Shown here in pieces: positions 23,210 to 32,639 of a stretch of DNA of 64,000 nt. The first letter of the stretch is position 1, and every line of letters begins with the position of its first letter. The DNA is from Endomychus coccineus (taxonomy: Eukaryota; Arthropoda; Insecta; Coleoptera; Endomychidae), in assembly GCA_958510875.1 (NCBI GenBank), contig OY294067.1, positions 194,687,322-194,751,321 of the forward strand, read 5' to 3'. A model generated the notes under the pieces. The model was not told where the DNA came from and did not search any database. It worked only from the letters and a program-made list of their open reading frames with translations. Made by a program: the position numbers and the translations under genes.

Positions 23210-26200
23210 TTAAACATTATCATCGATGGGTAATAAACACACACGGGACACTGCACGTTTAACAATGCCGTTGGATGTTTTTATTGAAATCACTCTAGTG
23301 TTGTTGTCCTTTCCTGGATGTAATTCCGTTACTCTACCCGTCAGCCATCGTAATGGTGGTAGATGATCTTCTTTAAGTATGACCATGTTTCCCACTTGAA
23401 GTTCCATGGCATTTTCCGGTTGAGTCTTCCATTTACTTCGTTGCTGCAAGGAAGAAATATATTCCTTGCTCCACCGCTTCCAAAAGTGTTGACGCAGTTG
23501 CTCAATGTACTGCCATCGGGATAACCTATTTTGCTGTATGTGGGTGATGTCAGGATGTGGGGAAGATAATAGCGAGTCACCAATTAAAAAATGTCCAGGA
23601 GTGAGATAAAGGAGGTCATGTGGGTCATTAGACAAGGGTGTGATGGGTCGAGAATTTAATATTGCTTCAATTTGTGTTAATATAGTAGTAAATGCTTCAA
23701 ACGTTAAATTGGCGTTTCCTATTATCCGTTTTAAATGATGTTTTATGAATTTTTTGCTAATTGAGCAAGTACTGAATTCAAAACGTGGTGAAGACATTAT
23801 TTTTAGTTTGAAAGTATAATTGTGATTACTCACGATCAGTTTGGTTTGCTTAAATTGACACCATTGAGTGTTAAGATCTATGGGAATAAATTGGTCCCAT
23901 CCGATCTCTAATTGCCATAGGGTTTGTAATATCAGCTTTGCTAGTATAGTAGTTGGACCTATTAAACCTAGGGGATCGAAGAGTTGAGAAATTTCGGATA
24001 ATATCGAACGTTTTGTGTTGCGCTTTGTTTTTTCCAATTGTACTTTATAATGCAGTGAGTCAGACAAATTATTCCAAAGAACGCCTAATGTTTTTGATTC
24101 TGTTATGTTTTCCGTAAGTAATGATTGCACAATGTGAACTGGTTGTGCTTCGATCGGCTCGTAATTTGTATTTGATACCCATTTTCTTAAGTCAAATCCT
24201 GCCGTTGCTAGTAAATCAGTCACATTAGTTTTGATTTGAGTAAGCTCTTCTACTGTTTCAGCCCCAGTTAAAAGATCGTCAACATAAAAATCATTAGTGA
24301 TAATATTATTCGTAATCTTTGAATTAGTGTGATGATTTTCTGCAGCTAGGTGCTTTAAAGATTTTATAGCTAGATATGGTGCACTTCCGGTGCCATATGT
24401 CACTGTATTGAGACTGTAAACTTTTACAGGTTGAGTAGCGTCCGAGCGCCAAAATATTTTCTGGCACTCGCGTTGATCGGGCTCAATTAATATCTGCCTA
24501 TACATTTTTGCGATGTCCGCTTTAATCACGAATGAATCCTGTCTAAAGCGTACTAAAATGCTGAATAAATCATTTTGAAGCGCGGGTCCTATCATTTGAA
24601 CATCGTTTAATGATAGACCGGATGTTGTTTTGGCGGAACCGTCAAAAACCACCCTTAACTTGGTAGTTGAACTGTCCTGTTTAAAAACTGCATGATGAGG
24701 CAGGTAAAATCCGCGATCATGACTGTCTTGGTCAGTTACATTCGTCATGTGGCCTAATGCTTCATATTCGGACATGAAATCACCATATTGTTGTTTTAAT
24801 GCCAAATTTTTATCGAGCTTCCGTTCCAGAGCATAAAACCGTTTCAATGCATTTGTATATGAGTTTCCTAAGGCTTGCACATTTGATTTGAAGGGAATGC
24901 TTACAATAAACTGACCATTATTGTGACGCCTTGTGGTTTGTGAAAAATGATTTTCGCACATTTTCTCTTCACGTGATAAGTTCGATCTGCCTTCTTGATA
25001 ATTTTCAAGTTCCCAAAATTTGGATATTTGATTGTGAATTTTGTCATTTATACTCAAATTGCATTGAATATGATATCTAGGAAACACATGACTACCTGAG
25101 ACTATCCAGCCCAATTTTGTTTTATGTAATATTAAATTTGAATCAGAAATCTTAATTTGACCTATGCATAACAAATCCCAAAATAGATTTGCACCTATCA
25201 ATAAATCTATATTAGCGGGCTTATAAAATGTCGGATCTGCTAGCTGTATGTTTGTGGGAATATGTATATGTGAAATATCAATTGGTTCACTTGGTAGATG
25301 TGCTGTAATTTCAGGCAAGACCAAACATTGCAATTCAACTTGAAAATCGTTTGTATTTGATTTCAAGTTTATAGAAGTGCTAGAAGTAATATTTGATTTA
25401 GATTGGTTAATTCCTATCACCGGAATAAAAGTTTTGTTTTGTTCTAACTTTAAGCGACTACATGTTTCAGCAGATATAAAGTTTGATTGCGAGCCTGAAT
25501 CAAGTAGATCCCGACATTGATGTTTCTGACCTGTGATATCAAAAATTGTGACCATTGCGGTTGATAACAATGTTTGTGCTTGCATTGCATGTGCACAATG
25601 GGTCACGGTAGGGGAGCTACCTTGCTGTGACGTCGATGGTTGATTGATTTGTATTGGTGTGATTAAGTTTCCATTGTGCAACAATGTATGATGTTTTTTA
25701 TGACATATCTTGCATGAATACCTTGATTTGCAACTTTGCACATCATGACCCAGGTATAAACAATTCTGACATAACTTACGAATTTTTGATTGTGTTATCT
25801 GCGACTCTAAGGTCAACGATAGAAATTTTTGGCATGTAAAAATGGAATGCGGTTTTTCTGCATCTTTGCAGAATGAACAAACCTTTTGTTGTGCAACGAG
25901 ATAATTGAAATTGGGTTTCGAATTACCGGGCAACTTGGTCTTGTCACGACCAATATTTGATAGGTTATGATTTAGAGACTTATTATTGAACAATTTATCT
26001 AATAGTTTTGCTCTATTTGCTAAAAATGTTGTAAGACATTCAATGGTGGGAGCTTTTTGTTCAACGATGTGGCGTTCCCATTCGCGCTTTGTGCTATAGT
26101 CTAGCTTTTGACAAACTAAATGAATTAGCAGCCTGTTTGCTAAATTGTTTGGGTCATCTATAGTTTTAATCGCCTCTAATTGATTTGAAATATCGTCCGA

Positions 26201-26866
26201 TAGTTGACGTAACAACGCTGATGATTCTTTGGCTACAGGTGGTAATTCAAATAGGCATTGTATATGTTTTATGATAATGCTTTCCCTGTCTTCAAATCTT
26301 TCTATTAATTTATTCCAAGCAATTGAATAATTAGAATCTGAGATAGATATTGCTTGAATAACTCGAGCAGCATCTCCACTCAAAGCTGCTTTCAGGTATT
26401 GAAATTTATCGATATTAGAAATATTAGTATTTGAATGTATTAACGAAAAGAATGAATCATGAAAATTTAACCATTCATTAAAACGTCCATCAAAGCCGGG
26501 AATTTTAATTTCAGGTAACTTCACACGTTGTTGATATGGTGGAGATCCAGGAACAATATTGCTTTGAATGTTTGTAAGTAAACGCTTTCCGATACCAAGA
26601 TTCTGATAATAATGAGTTTCAAAAGCTTCGCGTTGACTTAATGCCTCATCTTCGTCATCGTTTAATTCTTCAATATCATTTTGAATTTCATTGAATTGAC
26701 TATAAATTATTTCGATATCATTGTAGCGTATTTGTAACTCCTCAGACATGTGATCGGGTTCAAACTTATTTAGAAAATTTCTGAAAGAAGTTAATTTTGC
26801 TTTCAAAGTACCCCGTTTCTTTATTAATGATTTTAATCTGTTAGCATTTTCATTTGAATCAGGCAT
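23210..26866 (-). CDS. BEL/Pao Gag-Pol polyprotein lacking RNase H and integrase catalytic core
   Basis: The open frame extends to 26944, but the Met at 26866 (MPDSNENANR) is the better start because the upstream residues look untranslated. Numbering from 26944: a coiled N-terminus to about 110; DUF1759 gag from PEIKIPGFDGRFNEW (about 145) to 320; zinc knuckles CSFCKDAEKPH and CQNCLYLGHDVQSC (356-405); aspartic protease DLLDSGSQSNFIS (479-491, active DSG); reverse transcriptase with VVFDGSAKT (765), KADIAKMYRQI (808) and FYVDDLLTG (886-894); and the following SEISQLFDPLGLIGP (983). After about 1036 the sequence jumps to IKHHLKRIIGN, AILNSRPITPLS and the C-terminal domain ending at 1244. Family polyproteins are usually several hundred residues longer, so RNase H and the integrase zinc and first two catalytic positions are deleted, in frame. 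The particle, protease and polymerase could still work. Confidence 0.93.
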   Translation of the reverse strand: MPDSNENANRLKSLIKKRGTLKAKLTSFRNFLNKFEPDHMSEELQIRYNDIEIIYSQFNEIQNDIEELNDDEDEALSQREAFETHYYQNLGIGKRLLTNIQSNIVPGSPPYQQRVKLPEIKIPGFDGRFNEWLNFHDSFFSLIHSNTNISNIDKFQYLKAALSGDAARVIQAISISDSNYSIAWNKLIERFEDRESIIIKHIQCLFELPPVAKESSALLRQLSDDISNQLEAIKTIDDPNNLANRLLIHLVCQKLDYSTKREWERHIVEQKAPTIECLTTFLANRAKLLDKLFNNKSLNHNLSNIGRDKTKLPGNSKPNFNYLVAQQKVCSFCKDAEKPHSIFTCQKFLSLTLESQITQSKIRKLCQNCLYLGHDVQSCKSRYSCKICHKKHHTLLHNGNLITPIQINQPSTSQQGSSPTVTHCAHAMQAQTLLSTAMVTIFDITGQKHQCRDLLDSGSQSNFISAETCSRLKLEQNKTFIPVIGINQSKSNITSSTSINLKSNTNDFQVELQCLVLPEITAHLPSEPIDISHIHIPTNIQLADPTFYKPANIDLLIGANLFWDLLCIGQIKISDSNLILHKTKLGWIVSGSHVFPRYHIQCNLSINDKIHNQISKFWELENYQEGRSNLSREEKMCENHFSQTTRRHNNGQFIVSIPFKSNVQALGNSYTNALKRFYALERKLDKNLALKQQYGDFMSEYEALGHMTNVTDQDSHDRGFYLPHHAVFKQDSSTTKLRVVFDGSAKTTSGLSLNDVQMIGPALQNDLFSILVRFRQDSFVIKADIAKMYRQILIEPDQRECQKIFWRSDATQPVKVYSLNTVTYGTGSAPYLAIKSLKHLAAENHHTNSKITNNIITNDFYVDDLLTGAETVEELTQIKTNVTDLLATAGFDLRKWVSNTNYEPIEAQPVHIVQSLLTENITESKTLGVLWNNLSDSLHYKVQLEKTKRNTKRSILSEISQLFDPLGLIGPTTILAKLILQTLWQLEIGWDQFIPIDLNTQWCQFKQTKLIVSNHNYTFKLKIMSSPRFEFSTCSISKKFIKHHLKRIIGNANLTFEAFTTILTQIEAILNSRPITPLSNDPHDLLYLTPGHFLIGDSLLSSPHPDITHIQQNRLSRWQYIEQLRQHFWKRWSKEYISSLQQRSKWKTQPENAMELQVGNMVILKEDHLPPLRWLTGRVTELHPGKDNNTRVISIKTSNGIVKRAVSRVCLLPIDDNV

Positions 26867-26944
26867 GTTGATATTGACTTTATTAACACAAACGAAACAA
26901 TACCAAATGGGAATATTAGGGATACTTATACAGGAAGGACTCAC

Positions 26945-27163
26945 CCACGCTATTTCTTCCTTTGATGATGTGTATGTGATGCTAAGTCCCGTCTTCGTAC
27001 TAGCGGCTTATCTGGGATTGTTGAAGTACCTATATATGCATTATAGGCAAATGATGTGATGTTGTTCCATTGGCACTTACACTGAACTAGGTTGATGCTT
27101 CCGACAGTTTAAGTGAATGGATGTGTTGAATTGTAAAAAACCGAAAGGCACTGGAATTTTTAC
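26945..27163 (-). other. 5' untranslated leader of the BEL/Pao element
   Basis: This short region between the primer site and the gag start has no start codon that opens a long frame before the one used by gag. It would hold packaging signals, none of which can be recognised. Confidence 0.6.
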
Positions 27164-27182
27164 AATCCGGCTCGAAGGACCA
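27164..27182 (-). promoter_or_regulatory. primer binding site, tRNA-Tyr
   Basis: Three bases inside the 5' LTR, the coding strand reads TGGTCCTTCGAGCCGGATT. The plus strand here equals the 3' end of animal tRNA-Tyr (ATCCGGCTCGAAGGA plus CCA), giving about 18 paired bases including CCA. It would prime minus-strand DNA synthesis. Confidence 0.9.
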
Positions 27183-27185
27183 AAA

Positions 27186-27733
27186 TGTTAAGATGCGACA
27201 GCAGTGATCGCACCTTAAAGTGATTGGATGCGAAATGTTTAGATGCGACAGCATTGATCGCACCTTGAAATGATTGAATATTCTTCCCAACACTTGTAAT
27301 AAAACACGACTTGATTATATTTGCTTGTATTTAGTAATAGTAATGGTGAAATATAAAAGCGAGTGACAAATTCAATAGTTGGAAATATACTACAAATTAC
27401 AGCTTGATAGAAATTCTAAACTAAACAGTTATCCCTACTACACTCCTCATGGGGTTGTTTGTCATTCGGTATAATATTTAGAGGTAGAAGTTCATTCTAT
27501 GTCTTATTGGAAAATTCCGCTTAATCGTTTATTGCTATGCAACCTTTCTGCGAATTCTTACTTTGTGTTTACGACAGGAAAGTCCAGTATCACTTTGTTC
27601 CAAAATACCTATTATAAACGGATTAAGCTCATTTCGGTTCACTTAAATAATTACGATACCTAATATAATACAGGAATATTTACAATTGAGTTTTATGGAT
27701 CTTTCAAAGGATGTCTTTGGTTTGGAACAAACA
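27186..27733 (-). repeat. 5' LTR of the BEL/Pao element
   Basis: This LTR is 548 bp with TG...CA ends, adjacent to the TACGT duplication at 27734-27738. It should carry the promoter reading leftwards; no TATA box was assigned with confidence. Confidence 0.97.
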
Positions 27734-27739
27734 TACGTC

Positions 27740-28179
27740 ATAGATACAGAACAAAAGTTGAGATACCATGCTTGGTGAATCAAATAATCTAAAATGATTA
27801 ATGTTAGCATTAACATCGGATATTAAATTGTCTAGCAAAACCATCGAGAGTTAACGCCACCCTAATATAATAATATGAGAGTCAATATCAAATTTCTTAT
27901 TTTCATTTGGTCTACATATCTAACGGAATATATTTTAATATAAACTTTAATAGTTAGCTGTTTGAAAATAAGTAGGCATCTACTATAGTAACATCCAACT
28001 TTCAGAAACCATCTAAGTACGGGTATTATTGATTTTCTCGAGAGAAGATAAGTTTTCTTGTTACATGGAAAAATAGAAAGGGGTCACCACCGGGATGAGT
28101 GGTCCAGGGTCGTATATTTCCCGTTGAATGAAATCTGACAGATATGAATTGATTGATTCCTCACCAGTAAAACACAGAT

Positions 28180-28180
<1 letters not shown>
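27740..28180. other. AT-rich sequence, no gene seen
   Basis: The last 50 bp (28136-28180), with ATTGATTGATTCCTCACC and AAAACACAGATGTTTATA, recur inverted at 38988-39028 beside another (TA)n tract. Confidence 0.5.
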
Positions 28181-28266
<86 letters not shown>

Positions 28267-28302
28267 TCTTCTTAGGTATATATATATATATATATATGTA
28301 TG
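28181..28302. repeat. (TA)n microsatellite with a short unique interruption
   Basis: Long TA runs at 28181-28263 and 28277-28297 are separated by TGTTTCTTCTTAGG. That interruption is also found at the edge of (TA)n tracts near 39040 and 44030 (TGTTTCTCCTTAGG and its complement). Confidence 0.95.
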
Positions 28303-28510
28303 TCAATCCTACACTTTGAGGACCTAAAACTGCAAGGATCCTACACTTCGGACCCAAAGCCTACACTTCGGGGACGACCCCAAAGTGCAAGCCATAGTTT
28401 AGGTCAACATATACTACACTTTGGGTACGATGTCCCCAAACTATTGGATTCTTAAATATCGTACACTTTGAGGACATTTTACTAATTTGTTCATGTTACA
28501 GTTTGAGGAC
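28303..28510. repeat. cluster of short TACACTTTGAGGAC-type repeats
   Basis: At least six variants of CTACACTTTGRGGAC or its complement GTCCCCAAAGTG occur within 200 bp, in both orientations. The related sequences ACACTTTGGGGACGTC and GTCCCCAAACTGTAGGATTG appear at 38775-38860, also beside (TA)n. They probably belong to one dispersed family. Confidence 0.65.
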
Positions 28511-29640
28511 TTGAACATTTTCTTGAATTTTGAGATGTTAGACTGTATGGCCTAATTCAATTTGTATATCTATAAAATTATTACTTAATTTTGATTCCCT
28601 CACAATACGTAATATATAGTGTAAGGGAAGTATTGTGGTCGGCCCAAAAATGAATAACGGACTTTTCCTGATATATCCCATTCGAGCATTTTTGAATCGA
28701 TCTAGACTATTTTTGAAATAATTTATGTATGTACGAACGTACGTATGTGCCTGCGTGCGTGCGTAACTCACTATGGAGACGACTGCGCCGTTCCTATTGG
28801 TCGTATAGATTAGATTCGGTTTTTCGAATGGAATTATACTATCTTATCGAACCATAAATACAACCATGATTTTCTGGTTATTAAACATATATCACACACA
28901 AATATTCAACCCGCAGAACTTTCTGAAATTATTATTTCAAGATTCAAGTGACGCAATCGATATAACGTTACCTTCTATGTTATGTCTTTACTCTGTGGCA
29001 AATTTTATTAGTTCATATGACAGCAAGTATCAATATAAAACATGGTGTTGTGAAATACATCATAATTTCAATGTGACAGAGTATAATACAAAGTGATTTC
29101 ATTAGCGGTTTCTAAATCATTACAAGCTTTTATTTAACTTGCCTTGTTTATCTATCGATCTATCTATTTGTACGTTCTGGTGAAATTTGGCAGGTGTCAA
29201 TCATTCGGGTGACGTGTTATGACATATGTATAGAAACAAAACACGTTCTGGATGACGGGCGGGTCTTGTGATTATAGTAAGATTCTATTTAAAATTGGTA
29301 TAAGGGAATTTTTGTAGTCAGGAGTACGACGAATTTTCAATCAAAATTTGAAAATTCTGGATGTCGGACGAATCATGTGATTATGGTTCGATTCTTCTTT
29401 AAATTGATATGTGGGGTTTTTGGGGCCGTAGGTTATACTATGTTTGTCAAAATTCAAAGATTCAATATGGTGGCTATAATGGCGGACGATTCTATTCAGA
29501 ACTTGTATATGGGATTTTTAGGGTTCTTATTTCTTTCTGTTACACTTTAATATGAAAGCTTGTCCTGATAAAAATTTTCACTTCTGATTTAATCTTCCGA
29601 TATATTTTCTGTTCCTACAATCATATACCGGGATATCAAA
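28511..29640. other. AT-rich sequence, no gene seen
   Basis: No coding or RNA features were recognised. Repeats of ATTCTGGATG-CGG and TGTGATTAT at about 29245-29400 hint at a degenerate tandem unit of about 110 bp. Confidence 0.4.
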
Positions 29641-30615
29641 AATTATCTAGGTCAAGGGTGGTTGTGGAATCTAAAACGTGTGTCTTACTTTACGTTTGGA
29701 ATAATTATATCACTGTCACACTGACATCATCAATAACCTACAAATTTCATACCTATTCATTCCAGTTGAAAAACAATAATGAACTACAAATTAAAAATTA
29801 TCTTGGTCAAGGGTGGTTGTGGAATGTAAAACGAAATGTTAACTTTGAATCTTTTACAAGGTCGCAATAGCCACAAACGGGGTCGAAAACTGTTTTAAAT
29901 TGGTTAACTTTCGATAAATCGAATGACGTTCCGGTGAGGAGCGCGTAGCTCGCGAGTTAGAAAAGTGCAAATCTTCGGAACATAGAACGTCTTTACGAGG
30001 ACTTTTCGCATGCGGTTTTCGCTCCATGTCGTTAGTTTATGAACGGCGCCAACTGAATAGCATAGTCTCCGGCCCCAAAATGTCGATCAAATGGGAAAAT
30101 TTAATTAAAATAGAAATCGGTACTCTCAGGTCTCAGCTACGGGCATCTAACGTGCGATGTACCAAAGGGAATTTTCTAGCTACTGAAATATACCCAAAAG
30201 CGGTTAAAAGCTAGCGACCTATAGCTGAAAATACTTCATTACAACTGGTGCCGGCCGCCCGGGGCATAAACGGCCCCGAATTAACAAGATCGAGGTAAAA
30301 AGTATAAACTCTAACTGACGCGAAGCGAGTTCCTCGAGGCATATGTCAAAATGGTTACGTTCGTAGCTAATTACATAGGACGTCTGGCGTTCATGTAATT
30401 GTGTTTTTATACGATTCGAACCTTCTAATTTCAATAGGCCCCCAGAGTCTGAAGGGTTAGAGACTTCTGAGTGTTAGAACATTCGTATAAATTTGCGAAA
30501 TTTCTCACTTTTAGAAACTTCAAATTAATTAATTTGACACAAGTTTTGATAACGTAAAGTAAGACACACGTTTTAGATTCCACAATCACCCTTGACCAAG
30601 ATAATTTTTGATTTC
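29635..30615. repeat. dispersed repeat in direct and inverted copies
   Basis: AAAATTATCTAGGTCAAGGG with TGGTTGTGGAATCTAAAACG occurs at about 29638-29690 and, with small changes, at 29793-29835. It occurs inverted at about 30555-30612 (CACGTTTTAGATTCCACAAT, CACCCTTGACC). The intervening part has scattered GC-richer segments but no recognised gene. The inverted outer copies suggest a nonautonomous element of about 0.95 kb. Confidence 0.5.
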
Positions 30616-30710
30616 CCGGTACACTTGATCCGCAGAAATGTCCGACAGCTAATTTTCCAACAAAATCTAGGGAAGTCATGTGATCAGTTGATCACAGTTC
30701 ATTAAACTGT

Positions 30711-31160
30711 ATATATACAGGGTGTTTCAGTTTTTCCGTTCATAACTTGGGAATACGATAGAACTTCTGAAAATAATAGGAGCCTTTCATATAAAATTTT
30801 TCTCTAAATCACTTCGTTTTCGAGATACAGGGTGTTGAAATTGAAAAAAAATTTAGTTTCTTGCGAATATCTCCGGAACCGTTCATCGTACAGAAAACAG
30901 CTTTTGTGAGCAATCTCTACTCATAGTAAGCTATGTTTTGTGCGATACAAATAATTTTTGTATCCATAATTGGTGAAGATTGTGAAGGGATAGTGGTGGT
31001 TTTTCTCCCCAACTTCTACGCAACTAGAAAAAGTACGGTTTTGAGATGCCAATGTTTTCTACACATAAAGGTACTTGGTCATAAGCTCTAAAGTTGACCG
31101 TTTTCGAGAAAAATCAACTTTTATGTTGAAAAACATGGTCAATTTTTTGGTTTTGTTACT
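30711..31160 (+). mobile_element. MITE-like fragment related to the 45003-46297 element
   Basis: It begins TATACAGGGTGTTTCAG and shares TTTTCGAGATACAGGGTGTT, ATCTCCGGAACCGTT, CGTACAGAAAACAGC and AGTTGACCGTTTTCGAGAAA with the left arm of the large inverted-repeat unit at 45.0-46.3 kb. It is a single arm of that family and does not code for protein. Confidence 0.7.
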
Positions 31161-32035
31161 TGTTTAAACAAGTTTAGTTTAATTGGTAAAAAATTAATCT
31201 TATTTTAAAGAATACAGATTACACGATGAACCTTCCTATCTATACTAAAATTGGAGGATTTCGTAGTGATTAAAAATTTATCTTTCATTTTAAGACTTGT
31301 TCACTTGGAGAATTTCTGTTACTAGGTTACTATGAGAAAATTGTAGATGTTAGAAACATATCTAAGTCTTCTACTGAAACCTTCAGAGTTAATTCCTATA
31401 ATTCATCAAACAAGATCAACCATAGCAGGTTCGCAAAAAGATCCACCGCAAAAAAATGTATATGTGAAACCTGATATAGATACAGGGTTCTAATTATAAT
31501 TACTATTTTTAATATAGAAGGATTGTGAGTGATCGATAACCTTTTTTTTAGGTAGTAATGTATTGAAAGACCTGCGACCTATGACCTAGGCAAATTAATG
31601 AATAATTGATATATACATGTACAATGAAATGCTTAATTGGTAAGATCTTTCAAATGTTGAGTTGAATAGATGGAACACGGTTATCCTATTATCAGATATC
31701 AACAAACCAAGAATCGTATTTTGTAGAATTGGGCTTTCTATCAAGTTTTAATTAACTTACGGAGTTAGATCCCAAAAGATACTTGTTCCTGATGACATAT
31801 TTTGATATATGTCGAACGTGCGATCTGCAAATCTCTAAATTTTGGGGATATTCAATTTTAAATAATCAAATGATGTAAATGTAAAATTTTCGGTGATGTT
31901 ATCAAATACTAAAAATGTGAGATTGACCTTAAAATGATCATGAAGAAGATGAATCATGTGTATGTTTCAAGTAATAATAGGGTTTTGAGGTTGTCCAGTC
32001 TATTAACGTTAACTCGACTTATTAGATTAGATACC
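31161..32035. other. AT-rich sequence, no gene seen
   Basis: Nothing supported. Confidence 0.4.
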
Positions 32036-32039
32036 CCCA

Positions 32040-32630
32040 CAAATAAAATCGAGTGGCGCTAAGTCTACTTTGTCTTTTTATAATTCCTGGTCGACCCCTC
32101 CATCTGATTGGAGAAGAAGTGTTGAGAAAATTTGTAGTTAACCATCCTGCTGGTTTTGATTTAATGAATTTGCGAACAGAAGCCAAAGTTGAGGAATGTC
32201 ATCTGTATAGTTGCCATTTATGGAAAAAACTAAAACTAGTTAACTCAAATTGGGAACTTTGGTGTTTAGTATCCATCATTCACTTTCTGACAGTAATGCT
32301 ACGCATGAGTGCTGCTTTGAATTGTGTTTTTCCACCAAATAAGAGGTATATCGGGAATTTGTTGTCTAATCTGTAATTGAGATCTTGTGTGATCTATTAA
32401 CGTACACCCTACTTTTTTGAAACCTCCAAAAACGAGTGGTGCCAAGTTTAGTTACCTCGCCGGCTATCCTATACTTCCTCGTCGACTGATTCATTGGTTT
32501 GAGAGAGTACCTGGTGTTAGAAAAATTGTCTAGAGTTGAAGGCATAGTGTGCTGGTGCATCATTTTCATGTAACTATATTTCCTGGTTTAGATTTAATGA
32601 ATTTGGGAACAGACGCCTATGTTGAGAGAT
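32040..32630 (+). repeat. diverged direct duplication, about 410 bp apart
   Basis: CGAGTGGCGCTAAGT at about 32049 recurs as CGAGTGGTGCCAAGT at about 32434. GATTTAATGAATTTGCGAAC is followed downstream by AGAAGCC-AAGTTGAGG (32157-32200) and recurs as GATTTAATGAATTTGGGAAC with AGACGCC-ATGTTGAGA (32590-32627). A 107-codon frame in the first copy begins with a non-ATG codon and has no known domain. Confidence 0.5.
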
Positions 32631-32639
32631 GATATTTTC

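Larger units (their letters stand above)
22432..27733 (-). mobile_element. BEL/Pao LTR retrotransposon, young but internally deleted
   Basis: The element is bounded by two 548-bp LTRs that look identical by eye, each TGTTAAGATG...CAAACA. It is flanked by the direct repeat TACGT (22427-22431 and 27734-27738), a 5-bp target duplication typical of the superfamily. It is transcribed leftwards. It has a primer site, a purine tract and one long frame containing gag, protease and reverse transcriptase, but the RNase H and most of the integrase are missing. Intact flanks with identical LTRs indicate recent insertion, so the deletion probably predates transposition. Compare the old BEL/Pao copy at 4.1-7.4 kb. 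Confidence 0.97.

Noticed and set aside
28303..28510. CRISPR-like array of short repeats
   Set aside because: Spacing and orientation are irregular, there are no cas genes, and the context is clearly eukaryotic.
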